The position numbers and the translations under genes are program-made. The notes beneath the pieces were generated by a model that was not told the DNA's origin, made no database searches, and saw nothing but the letters and a program-made list of their open reading frames with translations. Positions 1-9,835 of a stretch of 64,000 bases of DNA are shown here, in pieces. The stretch is from Alisma plantago-aquatica (Eukaryota; Streptophyta; Magnoliopsida; Alismatales; Alismataceae), in the NCBI GenBank assembly GCA_963693085.1, contig OY856409.1, positions 243,340,558 to 243,404,557 on the forward strand, given 5' to 3'. Every line of letters begins with the position of its first letter. Within the stretch, counting starts at the first letter, position 1.

Positions 1-1
1 C

Positions 2-516
2 CAAAGTTTGAAGGAGAAGCTGACTAGTGCTCCAGTGCTAGTGCTGCCAGAGCCTGGGAAGGGCTATGTTGTTTTCTGCGATGCTTCCAAGAAAGGCCTA
101 GGTTGCGTGTTGATGTAGGAGGATCATGTGGTTTCTTTTGCTTCGCGATAGCTTAAGAAACATGAGGAGAACTATCTGACACATGATTTGGAGTTGGCAG
201 TGGTGGTCCATGAGTTAAAGATTTGGAGACACTACCTTTATGGGGAGGTGTGTCAGATCTTTACAGATTACAAGAACTTGAAGTATATCTTTTCATAGAG
301 TGAGTTGAATATGCGACAACGTCGTTGGATGGAGCTAATCAATGATTATGAGTGCACCATTGAGTATCATCCTAGTAAGGCAAATGTGGTAGCTGATGCG
401 CTTAGCCGAAAGTCTTCTTCTCTTCATATGGAAAAGGCACAGTTGAGTTCCTTGGTATATCATAGGCGGGATATGTTTGTCTCCTTGTAGAAGATGAATG
501 TACAGTTGGAAGTTTC
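2..516 (+). pseudogene. Gypsy A pol, RNase H segment (degenerate, 5' part off window)
   Basis: This is the end of the reverse transcriptase connection and the RNase H domain of a Ty3/gypsy polyprotein. One frame runs through the segment with the motifs FCDAS near the start, [32 protein letters not shown] and the diagnostic [19 protein letters not shown]. RNase H would degrade the RNA strand of the RNA/DNA hybrid during reverse transcription. Four in-frame TAG stops (116, 149, 296, 488) stand where the family has Gln. The frame ends at 516, where the LARD-like element is inserted, and resumes at 8327 in register. The RT proper lies upstream of the window. Family assignment is secure; the copy is non-functional. 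Confidence 0.93.
512..516 (+). repeat. Target site duplication, left side of LARD-like element
   Basis: GTTTC lies immediately before the left LTR; ATTTC at 8322-8326 follows the right LTR (4 of 5 match). Removing 517-8321 and one copy restores the gypsy A reading frame exactly, which supports this as the integration site. Confidence 0.85.
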
Positions 517-3374
517 TGTCATGGAACCATTTTTACCCCCAATCCCAATCCTATTGCCTAGACAGTAGAAAAAGGATTGAAGCGCGCGTCCCTGAGTGGC
601 CCAATAAGATCAATCACACTGGCATATATAATAAGAAATAAATAACTCAAAAACTGGATAAATGAAAAACAAACTAACCCAATATGGAGATATACCCGAT
701 TCATCTCTGTCATCAGAGTGTATGAGTGCAGAAGCGATCTTATTCAATATTCCATTTGTAATGCCTAAAATCAAGAAAATCGAGACACAATCATGCAATT
801 GCACGATACGCTATCAAAATCAAGTAAAACAATTTATAACAAAATAGTATACTTGGAAGGACTTATATTCAAAGAATAACAAGCAATTTGCAAAACCAAC
901 ATTTATTCGACAACTTTTTCAAGCAATTCAAATTTTATTACGAGTTCTCATTATGTTGTAATTCGAGAAGCATGCTTATATAATTTGTGTGACTCTATTA
1001 CCCCAACACGATGGGGAAGGTCACTAGGCTCCTTCTCACCATAGGAACATAGGAGGCCAATGTACAAGTCCCACCTCCAAATGAGGGGGTTGTAACACTC
1101 AATATCAACATTATCAACATTATCAATATCATCATCATTATCAATATACAGACAATCATAATGGGCATGCAATTTATGTTTTCATGTTTTTCAAAATATT
1201 GTATAGAAAAACAGAAGACTAATCATAGGGAACAGTAGTTCATGAAAATAAATAGCCAAGCATACAGTCAAGAGATACATAAAAGTATCTTCAATACAAT
1301 CAAGGAGAAGTTATATAAATAGCATACCTTTCACCGAGATTTCGAGTGTAGATCACGAGTAATAAGTCGACCCTTCGATTTAGATCCTAAAACACAATAT
1401 TTGGATCAAGGGTCAAGATCAAGATATTTTGATATCATGTTGCAATATTCGAGATTAGGGTTACACTTTCCTAGGTCAACCTTAGGGTTAGGTCATCCAC
1501 TTATGATCAACCAATATATCAATTTGTCCATCATTATTTCAAATAACAAGTATCTTCGAGTGTGAATGACTTTCCTAGGTTTCTAGGATCAAGTGTTAAC
1601 CCTAATTTATGGTTATCATCCAAGTCATCATCATGTTCCTAATTCATCATGATACTTATTATAATTGGGGATCAAGATCAGATTGATGGGTCAAAACTAT
1701 ATCGAGTGTTTTGCAAGAATTAAGATCAATATTAAGATTACTCATCTTCATTATAATCAAGATTGAATCAAGTAAAAGATTTAGATCACTAATGATTCAT
1801 TTTCATGAGTAGATGATTCAAACATATTATATATAGGTTACAAGATAATCATCAGAGTCCAAAACTAGGGTTTTCAGCATTTAATCATGATTAACCACAA
1901 ATAGAGTCATTTAGACAATTTACATAATCAATAGATGAAGATTTAGGTAAATAAGTGAGCATAATTTGGAATCAGGTTTCAAAAGTATTTTTAACATGTT
2001 CATTGGAATTTTCTAATCAAGATGGACTACTTATTTGTAATTTTTAGAGCTAGGATGTATTTGATATGATTTTTGCAAGATCTGTCATTTGTTACAATTT
2101 CGAGCAGAGAGGAGGCAAAATACCTTTGATCGAAAAAAAGAGGACCATTTGATGTGTAAAGGACAATCGAGATTTGTCCACATATGTGAGGTAGCCTCCT
2201 TTCTTGGCGGTCTGGTTCAGAGGCTATAAGGGCCGGTTCACACTCTTGAGTGGCCGGTTCACTGGCGATTTGACCGAGCCTTGGATCTGCTTGGGTCCTT
2301 CATGGACCAAGCGGTCTTGGGACCTTCTCCTCTTCGGGCAGTACTCGCATGAGCCTGCAATAGAGGCGGAGGACCTCGCCGGAAAGGGGGGGCTTTAGGA
2401 GTAGCAGGGACCGAGAAAAGCTACGAGAAATCCATCCCAGCTCGCCTTGACTTCGCGGAGGTGGTGGTGATTGCAGATCTGGGAGAGGATGTGTGGATGA
2501 GGCACGCCCAGAGTGGGCTCTGTGGCGGCGCTGAACAAGCAGTAACCGAACGGAAAGGGAAATCGGTGCTTGGGGCCAAGGGAGAGAATGGAAAGGCTCC
2601 GTTCGGGTTTGTAAGTGAGAAACGAAGCCAAGGTGGTACTTTCATAGGCGATCGAGGCTGGGTTTAGGGTTTGAGGACTAGAGCAGCAGACATGGCCGCC
2701 GAGATGAGAACAGGAGATGAGGAGCTCGTTTTGGTGGATGTATAGAGCATGAAAGGTGGTCAAATTAGGATTCAAACCATTCGAATTCATGAAACGAGAG
2801 TTCCCTCTCGGTTGGAAATTCGAATCGCGGTCTTAGGCGCGAGTTTGCAAGTCTTGGCCATAAAGACACCTCCCCGCTGATTGTGGGAGGTTGATGATGA
2901 CCTCGCAGCCACTGGATCAGGCCGGGATCTGCAAAAGGCAGATACAAGGGCCAACAGTCACCTCGGATCCCTTGTATGGATCGCTGACATGGCAAAGCTA
3001 AGAAAAAGGCACAAATAAAAGGGGAAAAAAGGGTTTTCAATACATAAAATTCAAGAATTCATAGTAAAATGTAGGAATGTCCAATTGACCTCAAATTTGT
3101 ACCAAATCTTCAAATTAATGTGGAGAATATATAGAAAATGTTTGAGAATCAAAAGACAAAGTTTGATTGACCAATTAGATTCTTTGGACAAAGTGATGAA
3201 TGAATCCAATTTGAAGTGTTATAATGTGTATAAAACTACATTGGTCACCATATCTTGGATTTGAGTCTCAATAATGATTATGAAGACAATAAAAATAATT
3301 TGGGACCATTCATAGGTATAATGAGGGTAAAGTATTAATTTGAGAAAGGACCAGTGAAATTCCAGTTTGTCACA
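517..3374 (-). repeat. LARD-like 3' LTR
   Basis: It matches 5465-8321 along its whole length with scattered substitutions and small indels, starting TGTCATGGAACC and ending TTTGTCACA. It is the 3' LTR because it adjoins the polypurine tract. About 2190-3000 is clearly more GC-rich than the AT-rich remainder. Short open frames here (for example 2395-2790 minus) are not preserved intact in the partner LTR, so I do not call them genes. Confidence 0.92.
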
Positions 3375-3387
3375 TGCTTCCCTCCTT
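3375..3387 (-). promoter_or_regulatory. Polypurine tract of LARD-like element
   Basis: On the minus strand this reads AAGGAGGGAAGCA and abuts the TGTGACA start of the 3' LTR. It would prime plus-strand DNA synthesis and fixes the element's orientation. Confidence 0.85.
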
Positions 3388-5449
3388 AAAAAGAATTTTG
3401 TCCCCAAAATTCAAAATATCCTCAAGTTTAAAATTATTCAAATCTATATCATATCCTCAATTACTAGAACATCCTCAACTATAAAATCAAAATCATGTCC
3501 TCAAACTTCAATTAGTCCCAAAAACCATAATTGAGATTCCATGTTCCATATCATAATCAACTTGGTACTAACATCATTTCATCATCGAGCAATTGAGTTC
3601 AAAGTCGTCATATGAGTCATAAATATCGAGCGCATCCTATTGATCACAAATTCAGAGAGGTCATATTTTAGATCAAGCAAATAGAGTTTAAGTGTACAAG
3701 GTGACTTTCAATCCCAATATTTTAGATTCCTAGCCTCTACATTGGCTAGGTGGGGTTATGCATCCATGATTTTGAGATTTCAAATTTCAACATTTCAAGA
3801 CTACATCATACTTTCAATATCATGATTTTCAGGCTCAAAATCAAGGGGAGGTCCCACCCTAGTCCTAATGGGAGATAAACCCTAACTCATAAATAGAGAG
3901 ATTCAACATAGTCATCATTTCAAAATTTTCAGGATTTGGGATTTTGAAGTCATTAGTCATATATATATATATTAATGTCCAAAAAGTTTGATCATAGGAT
4001 TTGTATCATTATTGAGATTTGATAATCATGAGTCACAATTCTATAATCAAAATCAAGAGTCAAGATTTTAGACACCAAAAGTCATAGATCCAAAATTTGA
4101 TCATATGTATAAATATTTTAAAGCTAGGGTTTATATTCCTGTTTAGACCTTAGGGGAGATCACTCATCTATATTCAATTTTAGCGACAATATTTAGGCAA
4201 TATTCGAGCAATATATCAAATTTCATTATCATTGTATCCAAGGTTGATGAATGATCTAGACCTAGGTCTATCTAGGAAGTCAACCACAAGCTATAGTCAA
4301 CATTGTCATATATCAAGGTTGTTATCAAATCAATATTCAAGATCGAGTATCAACCATGGGTTAAACCTATTAGGTTTAGGTCATCCATTCAAAATAGGGT
4401 GAAAGGGGATACCTTTACAAACTCTAAATAATCAACAAGATGAAAATTTAGAGGTAGTTATAATAGGGATGTGACCTAGGTTAGGGGAGTCATGAGTCAA
4501 CTACCACCCTAATCTAGCATATTACCAACATTAGTCATTATCAACTGAGCTTATTCAAATAGGGAGAGTATCAAATATTAAATCATATTCCATAATTGCA
4601 TGAGATCAAAAATTCAAAATCAATGTTTTACAAAGTCAAGTTAATGTTTGTATTCCTTTCCTTTCATGATAAAGAAGTGATATCATTTGAAAATTGAAGA
4701 TTTGAATTGGGCATTCGAGGAGTTAGATCATAATAGTGCAAAATGTAAGCCCATAATCATCGTATCGAAACTGAGATTGCAAAAGACATCAATAGGGTAA
4801 AAGTTTGCTTAACTATGTTTGAGGTTTAATCAATAATAGGGCAACATGGGTTTAATCAAATAGGACCTTATTGACAATAAGGTATAAGGTATAAATACTT
4901 CTTATTTCACCAAATCAAGATTTACCTCAACATAGGAAGCAAATAGTCAAGTTGTAGCTAATTTGAGTGTTTATGATATTAGGGATCATACATGAGTATT
5001 TGGTTTCAAAATTAATTGATCAAAATCGAGTTTTCAAATTCAAGTTAGATCATGGTATCAACTTTCAAGATTTAGCGATATTCACTTTTCCCATGTATAA
5101 GCTACCCATAATCGAGACATCATGTGGTAAAAGTTCACAAGAAAGGACCACATGAAGGGATGAGAAGACTACCTAATCTTCATCTACATGGGTGGCTTAG
5201 GATAGTCCTTAAGGAAGAGATGAGATGCTAGAAGACTCTCTAGGGTTTCACAAGAGAACCTTTAGGTCCAGTTCTGGATCAATTAAGGCCAGGTAGAGCG
5301 GGGGATCTCAACCACCGTGAAGACGGATAGGAGAAATTATGTCAGGACCGCGAGCCTAGACACCTCAATTTTCTCCATTATGGACTTTAGGGTTTCTTGG
5401 GTGTAAGAGACTTGAAAAATTATTTACTTAAAGTATATGGGAGTGTGTA
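3388..5449 (-). other. LARD-like interior, no coding capacity seen
   Basis: About 2 kb of AT-rich sequence between the polypurine tract and the PBS. I find no gag, protease, RT, RNase H or integrase motif in six frames; the longest open frame (4967-5155 plus) is 62 codons and resembles nothing I know. It contains a short (AT)n stretch near 3960. It probably holds packaging signals, but none can be identified by eye. Confidence 0.75.
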
Positions 5450-5462
5450 GGCTCTGATACCA
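5450..5462 (-). promoter_or_regulatory. Primer binding site of LARD-like element
   Basis: The plus strand GGCTCTGATACCA is the complement of TGGTATCAGAGCC, the standard plant retrotransposon PBS for initiator tRNA-Met. It lies 2 bp from the 5' LTR (5465). Confidence 0.95.
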
Positions 5463-5464
5463 AC

Positions 5465-8321
5465 TGTCACAGAACCATTTTACCCCAATCCCAATCCTAC
5501 TGCCTAGACAGTAGAAAAAGGATTGAAGCGCCCGTCCCTGAGTGGCCCAATAAGATCAATCACACTGGCATATACAATAAGAAATAAATAACTCAAAAAC
5601 TAGATAAATGAAAAACAAACTAACCCAATTAGGAGATATACCTGATTCATCTTTGTCATCAGAGTGTATGAGTGCGGAAGCGATCTTATTCAATATTCCA
5701 TTTGTAATGCCTAAAATCAAGAAAATCGAGACACAATCATGCAATTGCACGGTACACTATCAAAATCAAGTAAAACGATTTATAACAAAATAGTATACTT
5801 GGAAGGACTTATATTCAAAGAATAACAAGCAATTTGCAAAACCAACATTTATTCGACAAGTTTTTCAAGCAATTCGAATTTTATTACGAGTTCCCATTAT
5901 GTTGTAATTCGAGAAGCATGCTTATATAATTTGTGTGACTCTATTACCCCAACGCGATGGGGAAGGTCACTAGGCTCCTTCTCACCATAGGAACATAGGA
6001 GGCCAATGTACAAGTCCCACCTCCAAATGAGGGGGTTGTTACACTCAATATCAACATTATCAACATTATCAATATCATCATCATTATCAATATACGGGCA
6101 GTCATAATGGGCATGCAATTTATGTTTTCATGTTTTTCAAAATATTGTATAGAAAAATAGAAGACTAATCATAGGGAATAGTAGTTCATCCAAATAAATA
6201 GCCAAGAATACGGTCAAGAGATACATAAAAGTATCTTCAATACAATCAAGGAGAAGTTATATAAATAACGTACCTTTCACCGAGATTTCGAGTATAGATC
6301 ACGAGTAATAAATCGACCCTTCGAGTTAGATCGTAAAACACAATATTTGGATCAAGGGTCAAGATCAAGATATTTGGATATCATGTTGCAATATTCGAGA
6401 TTAGGGTTACACTTTCCTAGGTCAACCTTAGGGTTAGGTCATCCACTTATGATCAACCAATATATCAATTTGTCCATCATTATTTAAAATATCAAGTATC
6501 TTTGAGTGTGAATGACTTTCTTAGGTTTCTAGGATCAAGTGTTAACCCTAATTTATGGTTATCATCCAAGTCATCATTATGTTCCTAATTCATCATGATA
6601 CTTATTATAATTGGGGATCAAGATCAGATTGATGGGTCAAAACTATATCGAGTGTTTTGTAAGAATTAAGATCAATATTAAGATTACTCATCTTCATTAT
6701 AATAAAGATTGAATCAAGTAAAAGATTTAGATCACTAATGATTCATTTTCATGAGTATATGATTCAAACATATTAGATATAGGTTATAATATAATCATCA
6801 GAGTCCAAAACTAGGGTTTTCAACATTTAATCATGATTAACCACAAATAGAGTCATTCAGACAATTTACATAATCAATAGATGAAGATTTATGTAAATAA
6901 GTGATCATAGTTTGGAATCAGGTTTCAAAAGTATTTTTAACAGGTTCATTGGATTTTTCTAATCAAGATGGACTACTTATTTGTAATTTTTGGAGCTAGG
7001 ATGTATTAGATACGATTTTTGCAAAATCTGTCATTTGTTGCAATTTCGAGCAGAGAGGAGGCAAAATACCTTTCATCGAAAAAAAGAGGACCATTTGATG
7101 TGTAAAGGACGACCAAGATTTTTCCACATATGTGAGGTAGCCTCCTTGCTTGGCGGTCTAGTTCAGAGGCTATAAGGGCTAGTTCACACTCTTGAGTGGC
7201 CGGTTCACTGGCGATTTGACCGAGCCTTGGACCTGCTTGGGTCCTTCATGGACCAAGCGGTATGGGGACCTTCTCCTCTTCGGGCAGTACTCGCATGAGC
7301 CTGCAATAGAGGCGGAGGACCTCACCAAAAAAGGGGGGTTTAGGAGTAGCAGGGACCGAGAAAAGCTACGAGAAAGCCGTCCCAGCTCGCCTTGACTTCA
7401 CGGAGGTGGTGGTGATTGCAGATCTGGGAGAGGATGTGTGGATGAGGCACGCCCAGAGTGGGCTGTGTGGTGGCACTGAACAAGTAGTAACTGAACGGCA
7501 AGGGAAATCGGGTGCTTGGGGCCAAGGGAGAGAATGGAAAGGCTCCATTCGGGTTTGTAAGTGAGAAATGAAGCAAGGGTGGTACTTTTATAGGCGATCG
7601 AGGCTGGGTTTAGGGTTTGAGGACTAGAGCAGCAGACATGGCCGCCGAAATGAGAACAGGAGACGAGGAGCTCATTTTGGTGGCTATATAGAGCATGAAA
7701 GGTGGTCAAATTAGGATTCAACCCTTTCGAATTTGTGAAACGAGCGTTCCCTCTCTGTTGGAAATTCGAATCGCGGTCTTAGGCGCGAGTTTGCAAGTCT
7801 TGGCCATAAAGACACCTCCCCGCTGATTGCGGGAGGTTGATGATGACCTCGCGGCCACTAGATGAGGCCAGGATCTGCAAAAAGCAGATCCAAGGGCCAA
7901 CAGTCACCCCGGATCCCTTGTATGGATCGCTGACATGGCAAAGCTAAGAAAAAGGCACAAATAAAAGGGGAAAAAAGGGTTTTCAATACATAAACTTCAA
8001 GAATTCATAGTAAAATGTAGAAATGTCCAATTGACCTCAAATTTGGATCAAAGCTTCAAAATAATGTGTAGAATAGCTAGAAAATGTTTGAGAATCAAAA
8101 GACAAAGTTTGATTGACCAATTACTTTCTTTGGACAAAGTGATGAATGAATCCAATTTGAAGTGTTATAATGTGTATAAAAACTACATTGGTCACCATAT
8201 CTTGGATTTGAGTCTCAATAATGATTATGAAGAAAATAAAAATAATTTGGGACCATTCATAGGTATAATGAGGGTAAAGTAGTAATTTGAGCAAGGACTG
8301 GTGAAATTCCACTTTGTCACA
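5465..8321 (-). repeat. LARD-like 5' LTR
   Basis: Partner of 517-3374. It adjoins the PBS and is therefore the promoter-bearing LTR. It starts TGTCACAGAACC and ends TTTGTCACA. It has the same GC-rich block (about 7130-7930) as its partner. Confidence 0.92.
7585..7592 (-). promoter_or_regulatory. Candidate TATA box in LARD-like 5' LTR
   Basis: The minus strand reads TATAAAAG inside the GC-rich block, in the direction of element transcription. The 3' LTR has TATGAAAG at the same place (2639-2646), so only the 5' LTR keeps the consensus. Confidence 0.45.
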
Positions 8322-8326
8322 ATTTC
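8322..8326 (+). repeat. Target site duplication, right side of LARD-like element
   Basis: ATTTC, paired with GTTTC at 512-516. Confidence 0.82.
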
Positions 8327-9777
8327 CTTGTTGGCAGGACTGTTGGCACAGATGCAAGTCAAGCCTACGCTGAGACAGTAGATCAAAGACGCATAGCAAG
8401 CAGATGATACAATGCAGTTGATCAGATCAGAGTTCAGCAATGAAAATCGTGATGGGTTCCATGAGTCCGAGGATGGACTAGTTTGCTATCATGGTAGAAT
8501 GGTGGTCCCCGATGTTGATAATTTAAGGAAGCTGGTGCTCGATGAAGCACACACATCGATGTACGCTATGCATCCAGGAGTCACTAAGATGTATCATAAT
8601 ATGAAGGACCTGTATTGGTGGTCTGTCTTGAAGAAGGATGTAGCCGAGTTTGTGGCTAAGTGTGCAGTATGTCAGCAAGTTAAAGCTGAGCATTAGAAGT
8701 CAGCCGATACGTTAAAACCCATGCCGATACCACAATGGAAATGGGATCATATAACCATGGACTTCGTAGTTGGTCTACCAAAGACAGCTAGGAATCATGA
8801 TTCCATTTGGGTAATAGTGGACAGGTTGACAAAATCTGCTCATTTCATACCGGCAAAGACAACGTGTACATCAGAGAAGCTTGCTCAGGTGTATGTAGAC
8901 GAGATAGTGCATTTGCACAGTGTACCAGCGACGATATTTTCTGACCGAGGTCCGAAATTCAAAAGTCATTTCTGGGAACAATTACATAAAGCGTTGGGAA
9001 CGTAGTTGAGGTTCAGTACTGCCTTCCACCCCCAGACAGATGGACAGTCTGAAAGGAGTATTCATACTTTGGACGATCTTCTCTGAGCATGTGTTTTGCA
9101 GTTTCTAGGCAGTTGGGACATGCATCTCAGTTTGATAGAGTTTGCTTACAATAATAGTTACCAGCAGAGCATTTACATGGATCCTTATGAGGCTCTATAT
9201 GGAAGGATGTGCAGATCCCCTTTATGCTGGTATGAGTCTGGTGAGTATCAACTTTTGGGTCCTGAGTTAGTGCAGCAGACAACAGAAAAAATTAGAGTGA
9301 TATGACAACAGTTGAAGGTGGCACAAGGCAGACAAAAGTCTTATGCAGATAATCGCCGACGATCTTTAGAGTTCCAAGTGGGAGACAAAGTGTACCTCAA
9401 GGTCTCACCTTGGAAAGGCGTGCTAAGGTTTGGCCAGAAAGGCAAACTGGCACCCAGGTATATGGGGCCATATCCAACAATTGCACATGTTGGCAAGGTA
9501 TCTTACAAGTTAGAGCTGTCGCGAGAGTTGCACAGGTTGCATCCAGTGTTTCATGTCAGTATGCTGAAGAAAAGTCATCCAGACACAGGGATAGTGATAC
9601 AGGCAGTTGAGGTTGAGCTTGATGAAGACGTGACCTATGAGGAAGGTCTGGTGGCGGTCCTTGACAGAAGAGTGAAGAAGTTGAAGAGGAAGGACCTGGT
9701 TTTTGTGAAGGTTCTTTGGCATCACGTGGTGTTGAGGAAGCCACGTGGGAGCTTGAGGAAGAGCTGAGGTGAAAGTA
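8327..9777 (+). pseudogene. Gypsy A pol, integrase with GPY and chromodomain (degenerate)
   Basis: One frame continues from the RNase H segment. It shows the integrase zinc finger (histidines in HPGVTKMYH, cysteines in CAVCQQ), then the catalytic core with all three acidic residues (TMDFVVGLP, FSDRGPKF and TDGQSERS), then the GPY/F module (APRYMGPYP; LHRLHPVFHVSMLKK). It ends in a chromodomain-like tail beginning DEDVTYEEG, so this is a chromovirus of the Tekay/Del type, whose tail is thought to bind modified histones. Stops at 8379, 8394, 8694, 9003 (TAG), 9084 and 9303 (TGA) interrupt it. A 1-base frameshift near 9726-9732 shifts the last about 15 residues. It is followed after about 60 bp by its 3' LTR. 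Confidence 0.95.
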
Positions 9778-9835
9778 TCCCTCACTTTTCTCTTTAGATT
9801 TCAGGGATGAAATCCCTTTGTAGAGGTTTATGGCT

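Larger units (their letters stand above)
517..8321 (-). mobile_element. Non-coding LTR retrotransposon (LARD-like), complete, nested in gypsy A
   Basis: Two direct repeats of about 2.86 kb (517-3374 and 5465-8321) bound a 2.09-kb interior. Both LTRs begin TGTCA and end GTCACA on the plus strand, giving TG...CA ends. A PBS complementary to the initiator methionine tRNA lies beside the right LTR in reverse orientation, and a polypurine tract lies beside the left LTR, so the element reads on the minus strand. No gag or pol motif is visible in any frame of the interior, so it must have been mobilised in trans. Large LTRs with a non-coding interior fit the LARD class. The context AAAATTC/GGGACAAAATTCTTTTTAAGG before the polypurine tract resembles plant chromodomain gypsy elements, suggesting the parent lineage; that is inference. 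Confidence 0.9.

Noticed and set aside
2395..2790. 131-codon minus-strand frame in the LARD-like LTR
   Set aside because: The partner LTR (7398-7721) has a different length and frame; no recognisable protein motif. More likely leader or promoter sequence.
5450..5462. tRNA-like matches at the PBS sites (also 32310, 37651, 47520, 48845, 61182)
   Set aside because: These are 13-18-nt complements of tRNA 3' ends used as primer sites. No surrounding cloverleaf was seen, so no tRNA gene is called.
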